Source: Verrucomicrobia subdivision 3 bacterium UBA7542
GTDB lineage: Bacteria > Verrucomicrobiota > Verrucomicrobiia > Limisphaerales > UBA11358
Direction: 5' to 3'
Length of the DNA: 13,820 bases
NCBI GenBank assembly: GCA_002479245.1
Contig: DLMG01000134.1
Coordinates: 1-13,820 of the forward strand
Part shown: in pieces, positions 1-6,300 of the stretch
Layout: each line of letters begins with the position of its first letter
How positions within the stretch are numbered: position 1 is the first letter of the stretch
The notes under the pieces: generated by a model
Told to the model about the DNA's origin: nothing
Seen by the model: the letters and a program-made list of their open reading frames with translations, nothing else
Databases searched by the model: none
Translations under genes and position numbers: made by a program

Positions 1-443
1 GCCGCAATCGCGCATTTCAGGCTGGGGCTGACGGCGTTGAAAATCATTTCGCGCAGACCGGCGAGCGACAGAATCAAAAATAAAATCCCCGATACAAAAA
101 CGGTTCCGAGCGCAACCTGCCAACTGTTGGTAAAACCAGCGGCGGCGGCGGCGGGGATGGCCGAAAACACAAAGAAGAAATTTTCGCCCATGCCCGGCGC
201 CTGTGCGATGGGATAACGCGCCAGCAACGCCATGAGCGACGTGGCCAGCGCGGCGGCGAGACACGTGGCCGTGGTCACCGCGCCGAAATCCATGCCCGTC
301 GGCGTCCCGAACATGGCGCCCGACAACACCGCCGGTTGCACGACGATGATGTAGGCCATCGTCAGGAACGTCGTCACGCCAGCCAGCAGCTCAGTGCGAG
401 CGGTGGTTTTGTTTTCCGAAAGTCTGAAATTTTTTTCGAGCAT
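1..443 (-). CDS. NCS2/AzgA-type hypoxanthine/guanine permease, N-terminal part
   Basis: Inner-membrane nucleobase permease; 147 codons are visible and the C-terminus lies beyond the left edge. The N-terminus (MLEKNFRLSENKTTARTE, then LLAGVTTFLTMAYIIVVQP) matches the AzgA/PbuG purine-permease opening closely. The family hallmark APGMGENFFFVF is at about residues 86-97. Hydrophobic segments are seen at about 19-40, 58-75 and 92-135. The ATG at 443 is chosen because an in-frame TGA lies just upstream, at the end of the preceding gene, and AGAAGG sits close before it. The gene starts 24 nt after the stop of the BtpA-like gene, so the two are probably co-transcribed. In this family the substrates are hypoxanthine, guanine or adenine taken up with protons; which one applies here is inferred. 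A xanthine dehydrogenase upstream on the same strand fits purine use. Confidence 0.88.
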   Translation of the reverse strand, partial: MLEKNFRLSENKTTARTELLAGVTTFLTMAYIIVVQPAVLSGAMFGTPTGMDFGAVTTATCLAAALATSLMALLARYPIAQAPGMGENFFFVFSAIPAAAAAGFTNSWQVALGTVFVSGILFLILSLAGLREMIFNAVSPSLKCAIA

Positions 444-467
444 GGCCTTCTTTTTGAAGCCAATGAT

Positions 468-1280
468 TCATGGTTTCAGTCTGCGATGCGCTGCCAGGAA
501 GCGTTCCACACGTTTCGCGTCAATGGGATTTGCCCAGTGCCCGCCTTGTTTGAATTCCGAGCCGACAATGAATCCATCCGCTACCGCAAAGTATTTATCC
601 AGATTTGCCGCCGTCACGCCGGAGCCGAGATAGGCCGGCAGCCGCGTTTTCTTTTTCACGGCTAGCAGATCGGACTGCTGCGGAGCGTCGCCTGTCACCA
701 TGCCGGTCACGATCACGGCGTCGCCGCGCATGAATTCCACCGCGTGTGCCGTTTCGCCGATGTCAACGTCCGCCGTGATGGCGTGCGAGCTGTGCTTCTT
801 TTTCACGTCCGTCCAGACTTGCACGCCATCCGCGCCAATGCTGCGCCGGAAGCGAAGCAACTCTGCTGCAGACGATTGAATGAAGCCTTCGTCGGCCACA
901 TGCGCAAAAGCAAAACCTTCGGCGCGGATGAAATCCAGCCCCGCCGCGTGCGCCACGGCCATCGCCTCGAGATTCGCACCCGCGAGAATCTGCACGCCGC
1001 ACGGCAGCTTCGCCGTCTCCTTCACCGCGCGCCCGATGATAGCCATCGCGGCGACGATTTCCGGTCCGACGCGCCCGCGCAGATACGGCGTGTCGTGCAT
1101 GTTTTCGATCATCACGCCGTGAACACCCGCTTCGCGCAACAACTTCGCCTCGCGCACGGCGAGCCTTTCGATTTCCGTGAGTGACAATTTGCTTGCTGGC
1201 GTGCCGGGTAAGGCGGCGATGTGAATCATGCCGATGACCGGCTTGGGCGAAGCGAACAGTTTGTCAGGCATGGATGGCAT
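468..1280 (-). CDS. BtpA/SgcQ-family TIM-barrel protein
   Basis: A 270-residue protein of the BtpA/SgcQ family, predicted (beta/alpha)8 barrels of poorly known activity. Family signatures: PVIGMIHIAALPGTP (14-28), IENMHDTPY (58-66), KKKHSSHAITADVDIGETA (160-178), DAVIVTG (187-193), LGSGVTAANL (218-227) and ADGFIVGSEFKQGGHW (234-249). The length is normal and no key block is missing. BtpA was linked to photosystem I accumulation in cyanobacteria, which cannot be its role here. SgcQ sits in an enteric sugar operon, and homologues near nucleoside or nucleobase transporters suggest a metabolic enzyme. The purine-type permease 24 nt downstream supports a nucleoside or nucleobase role, but that is inference. 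A second in-frame ATG lies at 1271. Neither start has a clear Shine-Dalgarno, so the exact start is uncertain by three codons. Confidence 0.85.
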   Translation of the reverse strand: MPSMPDKLFASPKPVIGMIHIAALPGTPASKLSLTEIERLAVREAKLLREAGVHGVMIENMHDTPYLRGRVGPEIVAAMAIIGRAVKETAKLPCGVQILAGANLEAMAVAHAAGLDFIRAEGFAFAHVADEGFIQSSAAELLRFRRSIGADGVQVWTDVKKKHSSHAITADVDIGETAHAVEFMRGDAVIVTGMVTGDAPQQSDLLAVKKKTRLPAYLGSGVTAANLDKYFAVADGFIVGSEFKQGGHWANPIDAKRVERFLAAHRRLKP

Positions 1281-1331
1281 GGAAAATTATTGGGAAATGG
1301 AATTTGCTGTCACGGGATCAGCTTCAGTATT

Positions 1332-1733
1332 TTACGGTGGCGTGATGATCGGAATTAGATCGCGTCCGTTCCGGCGATACACGGCGAAATCCGCACGGTC
1401 CAGAGTGATCACCTGCGAATCCCGCATCAATTCCGTCATGCGCACGATGCAGGCGTCCGCCAAATCCATGTCGCGATCGGCGTATTTTTTCAGCAGTGCC
1501 AGCACGGCGGCGGTCTGCTCCGACAGGTCAAAGTGCAGGATGATTTCTTCCGCCTGAATCATTTCCACGATGGCGGCGGGTTGGCCGGTGAGCGCGGCGG
1601 CCTCGGCCATCGCTTCGGGACAGGAATAAAATGGCGGGCCGAGCCGTTCCAAAATGCCACACGCCCAGCGGTGATGCGCATCCTGCCGGTTGAGCAGCCC
1701 AATGAGCGGACCGGCATCGAGGATGTTTTTCAT
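1332..1733 (-). CDS. PIN-domain ribonuclease toxin (VapC-like)
   Basis: A 133-residue PIN-domain protein, probably the toxin of a type II toxin-antitoxin pair. VapC toxins are Mg2+-dependent endoribonucleases that cut tRNA or rRNA. The acidic residues expected of a PIN active site are visible: D6 in ILDAGPLIGLL, E40 or E44 in PEAMAEAAAL, D93 in DLADACIVRM and D112 in TLDRADF. The start at 1733 is preferred over an upstream in-frame codon at 1751 because it gives an ATGA overlap with the antitoxin stop, the usual translational coupling of vapBC operons, and because MKNILDAGPL is the typical PIN opening. It lies downstream of a nuclease-like gene and upstream of the BtpA-like gene, in what looks like an accessory islet. 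The RNA target cannot be read from the sequence. Confidence 0.85.
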   Translation of the reverse strand: MKNILDAGPLIGLLNRQDAHHRWACGILERLGPPFYSCPEAMAEAAALTGQPAAIVEMIQAEEIILHFDLSEQTAAVLALLKKYADRDMDLADACIVRMTELMRDSQVITLDRADFAVYRRNGRDLIPIITPP

Positions 1734-1963
1734 GCGCGTTTTTTGCCCCACTGCCGGCGATACGCCTTGTTGGTGCTCAAATCCGCCGGGCCGCGCATCG
1801 CGCCGGCGTAACGCCGCATGACCGACAGGCCGCCGCCGCGTTGCAGCCGTGCGGCCAACGCCTGCCGCGCGATTTCGCCCTTGGGCAGGCCGGTTTGTTG
1901 CGCCTCCGCGTGCAACGCATGCGCTAGTTGCTCGCCGAGCCGGATGGTCAAGGTGTCATTCAT
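1730..1963 (-). CDS. Ribbon-helix-helix antitoxin (VapB-like)
   Basis: A 77-residue protein beginning MNDTLTIRLGEQLAHALHAE, which has the pattern of a ribbon-helix-helix DNA-binding domain: a short strand (TLTIRL) and two helices, with LPKGEIARQALAARL as the second helix. The C-terminal half (about 45-77, basic and proline-poor) would be the segment that wraps the toxin. The ATG at 1963 is chosen over an in-frame TTG at 1990 because the latter would place the promoter inside the coding region. Its stop overlaps the toxin start as ATGA. Antitoxins of this type repress their own operon, alone or with the toxin; the palindrome at 1970-1982 is a candidate site. The family assignment rests on the N-terminal pattern and the pairing with a PIN gene. 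Confidence 0.8.
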   Translation of the reverse strand: MNDTLTIRLGEQLAHALHAEAQQTGLPKGEIARQALAARLQRGGGLSVMRRYAGAMRGPADLSTNKAYRRQWGKKRA

Positions 1964-1998
1964 GGGGTAATTGTAATACAATAATGACAAAAATGCAA
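1964..1998 (-). promoter_or_regulatory. Candidate toxin-antitoxin promoter with palindromic operator
   Basis: On the minus strand TTGCAT (1998-1993) and TACAAT (1975-1970) are separated by 17 bp, a good sigma-70-type match. Only six bases (TACCCC) lie between the -10 box and the antitoxin ATG, so the transcript would be leaderless or nearly so. The perfect palindrome ATTGTAATACAAT (1970-1982, 6-bp arms around one base) covers the -10 box and is a natural site for an autorepressing ribbon-helix-helix antitoxin. The element overlaps nothing coding, but it begins only about 5 bp downstream of the nuclease gene's stop codon. Confidence 0.6.
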
Positions 1999-2002
1999 TA
2001 CA

Positions 2003-3286
2003 CTATGATTCTTGCGATTTGTCTTCGTAATCTTCAAGCACTTTATCTGACAAATGTTCAAGGTGTTGTAGTTTGCGCAAATCCGCAACATTGTCGTAAG
2101 AAAGGTAAGTGCAGATGTCCGACAACGCGCCTCCTTCAAGCAATGCGAAAACAGGCCGACGGATTTCTTGGAATACCTTTTCACGTCTTGAAGCTGGGGC
2201 AACGATGTGCAATTTAATTTTTAGGTTCGGTTGCATTGCAAGCAAATCCGCCATACGAAGAATGCCGGAATAGATTGATGTGGTGTGTTCAACTTCAAAA
2301 GCTCTCACAATCGTCCGCTTCTTGAGCCAAAGCACATCAATCTGCTCAATTGTTTTCATTGTGGTCAGGTCGAATCCGACTGGGAGTTCATCGAGCAGGA
2401 CGCCGTGATCTGGCTTCCATTTTGTCAGCACTCTGCCCCGGTCAGCACGGGGCAGCCAGATTTGAAAACCCATTCTCGATCCAATTTCTGCAAGGGCGGC
2501 TTGAATTTGGAGAGATTCCCGCATCTCGCCTTCGTTAGCCGACTCGTTCTTTTCAGTCTTGGCATTTGGAGGAATAGTAACAATCACTTGCTGGTCTGTT
2601 CGCTTGACAATGTCCTCCGCGTGCCAGAGATTCCAGACTGGTTCCGAATACAAAAACTGGCATAGCGTCCGCGCAGAACCCGCAAGACCAAGAGCACGAG
2701 TGGCCTCTTGAATCGATTCATTACTATGTGCAATCTGCTTTCCAATCGAAGCCGAAGCCCCATCAAAGGGCAACTTTATCTCCAGAAAGTCCATGAGAGC
2801 TTTTCGGTGCTTCATTGATACTGCGGACAAATTCTTAAACGGGTCATACGCTGCGAGCAGGGCGTTCAGCACATTTCCACTTTCACCAGTAAGCCGATTT
2901 TTCCCGGCTGCATTTGCGATGTAAAGCTCATTAATCAATTGGGCTTTGCGATCAACGTCAGCCTCCTTGAAAATCGAACCCACCAAACTTGCGAGCTTTT
3001 TATCAGAGTGAAGAATGTTAAAAAGTTTCCGCCAGACGTTTTGTGGAACCATCACCTTGGCAACGACCTCACTGCCTTTGGTTTTGCCTTTTCCGCAATA
3101 GTCGAGAATGCGAATGATGGCGTCGCAGTCGTCGTCGGAAATTATTTCCTTTCCCGGAGCAAGCACCTGCTCCGACCAGAACCGCCTGAAATCCGCGCTT
3201 TGCTTTTGCCAAATCCTGTCTTTTGCCGCCGAATCGTAGCTTTGGACAAATTTAGAAATGAGTTCTTGAACCAAGCTTTTATTCAT
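2003..3286 (-). CDS. Uncharacterised protein with C-terminal PD-(D/E)XK-like nuclease pattern
   Basis: A 427-residue protein I cannot name. The C-terminal part (about 255-390) has a restriction-endonuclease-like pattern: a helix with acidic residues (ESLQIQAALAEIGSRMGF, 257-274), a strand ending in D317 (IDVLWL), then FEVEHTTSIYSGILRMADL (330-348), where E331-V-E333 would take the place of the usual (D/E)XK, and later KLHIVAP and RRPVF. The N-terminal 210 residues are mostly helical with no motif I recognise. There is no signal peptide or membrane segment. It begins 42 nt after the xanthine dehydrogenase stop and is followed by vapBC. Hand counts give lower GC than the neighbour (24/60 at 2041-2100 and 27/60 at 2221-2280, against 39/60 at 4141-4200), suggesting transfer. 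A defence or DNA-processing role is only inferred. Confidence 0.72.
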   Translation of the reverse strand: MNKSLVQELISKFVQSYDSAAKDRIWQKQSADFRRFWSEQVLAPGKEIISDDDCDAIIRILDYCGKGKTKGSEVVAKVMVPQNVWRKLFNILHSDKKLASLVGSIFKEADVDRKAQLINELYIANAAGKNRLTGESGNVLNALLAAYDPFKNLSAVSMKHRKALMDFLEIKLPFDGASASIGKQIAHSNESIQEATRALGLAGSARTLCQFLYSEPVWNLWHAEDIVKRTDQQVIVTIPPNAKTEKNESANEGEMRESLQIQAALAEIGSRMGFQIWLPRADRGRVLTKWKPDHGVLLDELPVGFDLTTMKTIEQIDVLWLKKRTIVRAFEVEHTTSIYSGILRMADLLAMQPNLKIKLHIVAPASRREKVFQEIRRPVFALLEGGALSDICTYLSYDNVADLRKLQHLEHLSDKVLEDYEDKSQES

Positions 3287-3328
3287 AACGATTTCGCACG
3301 TTACTAACGGATTAACGCGAAAACAAAA

Positions 3329-6300
3329 TCATTTTTGTTTTTGAATCGCCATCCAAATTGCCTCACTGGTCGCGGGCACGGCGAGCGCGACTTCGCCTTT
3401 GCCGGAGCCAAACGCAGCCACGGCATCGCGAATCGCCTCGCGCACGGAAATCGCCAGCATGAAAGGCGGTTCGCCAACGGCTTTGCTGCCGTAAATCACA
3501 TTTTTTTGTGTCGCGTTCTTGAGCAGCGTCACGTTGAAAATCTGCGGCGTGTCGCCGACGGACGGGATTTTGTACGTGTCCGGCGAGTGCGTCATCAGTT
3601 GGCCCTCGTCATTCCACTTGAGTTCCTCGGTCGTCAGCCAGCCCAGGCCCTGCACAAAGCCGCCTTCGATCTGCCCGCGATTGACGCCTTCATTCACCGA
3701 GTCGCCCACGTCGTGCAAAATGTCCACACGCAATACCCGGTGCATGCCGGTGAACCCGTCCACTTCCACTTCCGTCACCGCCGCGCCGCAGGCGAAATAG
3801 TGGAACGGCCTGCCCCGGCCCGCCGCGCGATCATAGTGAATTCCCGGCGTGGCATAATAACCCGTCGCCGACAAACTCACGCGCGCGAGGTAGGCCTGCT
3901 TCACAACCTCAGCAAAGGAAACCTTCGCGTCTGGCAGCTCGCGATGGAAAACAAATCCGTTGGCAAAAACCAAATCTTCCGTAGCAGCCGACGTGAGGAG
4001 GCTCTGATCAATTTGGGATTTTAGTTTGAGCCTCGTTACCTCGGCTGCTACCAAGTTGAGTGCGACCGGCGCAAGCCGGGCGCGCAGAATGTCACACGCG
4101 TTCTTCACCGCCGCCCCGTTCATGTCCGTCCCTGCCGACGCCGCCGTGGCGGACGTGTTCGGCACTTTGTCCGTGCTGGTCGCCATCACGCGGATTTGCT
4201 CCGGCTTCACGCCCAATTCCTTCGCGGCAATCGCGGCGATGTTGGTGTGAATACCCTGGCCCATTTCGGTGCCGCCATGGTTCACTTGCACCGAGCCGTC
4301 CTGGTAAACCAGCACCAAAGCGCCCGCCTGGTTAAGATGCGTGACGGTGAAGCTGATGCCGAACTTCACCGGAGTCATGGCGATGCCGCGTTTGTGGTGC
4401 GGGTTTTCCCCGTTCCACTTCGCAATTTCCTTCCGCCGCCGCGCCAGGTGGCTCGTCCGCTTCAACTCGCGCCAGATCGTCCGAATGCGGTTGTCCCCGA
4501 TTTCCTGGCCGTAAGGCGTCGTGTTCGTTTCGCCTTTGCCGCGATAAAGATTTCGCTCGCGAATCACTTCCGGTGACAGACCAAGCCGCCGCGCGATCCG
4601 GTCGAGAATTTCTTCCATGACCAACATGCCTTGCGGCCCGCCGAAACCGCGGAACGCCGTGTTCGACGACAGATTCGTTTTCGCCACCTGCCCTTGAAAT
4701 TCCACCGCCGGGATGTAATAGGCGTTGTCGAGATGGAACAACGCGCGGTCGGTCACGGCCTGCGACAAATCCTGCGCCCAGCCGCCGTTCGACCAGAGAT
4801 GTATCTTCGCCGCGCGCAACAAACCGTTTTCGTCAAAACCGACTTTAAACTTCGCCAGAAACGGATGCCGATGTCCGGTCAGCGCCATGTCCTGATCGCG
4901 ATTAAAACGCACGCGCACCGGCTGACCCGTGTGATGCGCCGCCAGTGCGGCAAGCGCGGCGGGCATGGCAGCCTGCGTTTCCTTGCCGCCGAAACCGCCG
5001 CCCATGCGCGGCACTTGGACCACGACTTTGTTCGCTGGCAGATGCAGCACGTGCGCGACGACCGCCTGCACCTCGGACGGATGCTGTGTGGACGAAACCA
5101 CAAACATCGAACCGTCCTCGCCCCGTTCCGCCCACGCGGCTTGGGTTTCGAGATAAAAATGTTCCTGGCCGCCCAGCTCAAACTCGCCTTCGAGCGTGGA
5201 CGGCGCGTTGGCGAGCGCGTCGTCACAATTGCCGCGCCGGATGAAATTCGGTTCGTTGTGGAAGCTTTTTTCGGCGAGCGCCTGCCGCAAATTCAGGATG
5301 TGCGGCATAGGCTCATATTCAACAACCACTTTTTCCGCCGCTGCACGGCACGCCTCCTGTGTTTTGCCGACGACGAGCGCGACCATGTGGCCGTGAAACA
5401 AAACCTCCTTGTCCGCCAGCAGGATTTCGTCGCGCTTGGTGCCGATGTCGTTGAGTCCGGGGATGTCCTCGGCGAGCAACACGGCCCGGATGCCGGGCAC
5501 CCGGCGCGCGGCGGAGGCGTCGCGCTTGAGAATCCTGGCATGCGCGTGCGGCGCGCAAACCGGCCAGACTTCGAGAAAGTTTTTTCCGGCGGGCGGATCG
5601 TCGGTGTAAACCGCTTCGCCGGTGACGTGTTTGTGCGCGCTCTCGTGGGGCGCTGGTTTTGTAGCAGCGGACGTGAGTCCGCTCTGACTTTTCAAAGGAG
5701 AATTGAGCCGACTCACGTCGGCTGCTACGGAATCGAAATAATACTTTTCCAGCAAACTCGTGACCAATCCGCTCCGATATTCCGCCGAGCCGCGAACATC
5801 GGAGATGGGTGTGAACTCCGTCCGCAAAATCGGCAGCACGTTTTCAATGGTTTCTTCGTTCCAAACCTTTCCGAGCAGCGCCGACTCGGTCTTCTTCGCG
5901 CGTGCGGGCATCGCCGCCACGCCACCGTAGGCCAGGCGCGCGTGGCGCACGACGTTCTGCTTGTCCAAATCCACCGTGAAGCAGGCGGCCACCGTGCTGA
6001 TGTCCATCTCGCGCCGTTTGGAAACCTTGAACCACGAGCATTTGCGCGTAAGCCCCGGTTTTGAAATGCCGCGTGGCACGATGATGGTTTTCAAAATCTC
6101 GCCCGTTTGGAGCGCCGTCTTGCGATAGGCGACGAAGAATTCGCTGATGGGCAAAGTGCGTTCGCGTAGTGGCACAGGCATCTTGCCTGTGAGTTTGTTT
6201 TTTTGGTCTTCGGAAACACACAGGCTGGAAGCCTGTGCCACTATGACCACTTTCGCATCCAGCGCGAGCAACACCGGCGCGCTGTCGCCGATGGGCGAGG

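Noticed and set aside
1734..1751. Longer toxin starting at 1751
   Set aside because: It would overlap the antitoxin by more than the usual ATGA and adds residues (MGQKTR) before the normal PIN-domain start.
4631..6064. Long plus-strand open frame (477 codons) opposite the xanthine dehydrogenase gene
   Set aside because: It is antisense to a well-supported enzyme, is arginine- and histidine-rich as expected of the complement of GC-rich codons, and shows no known motif.
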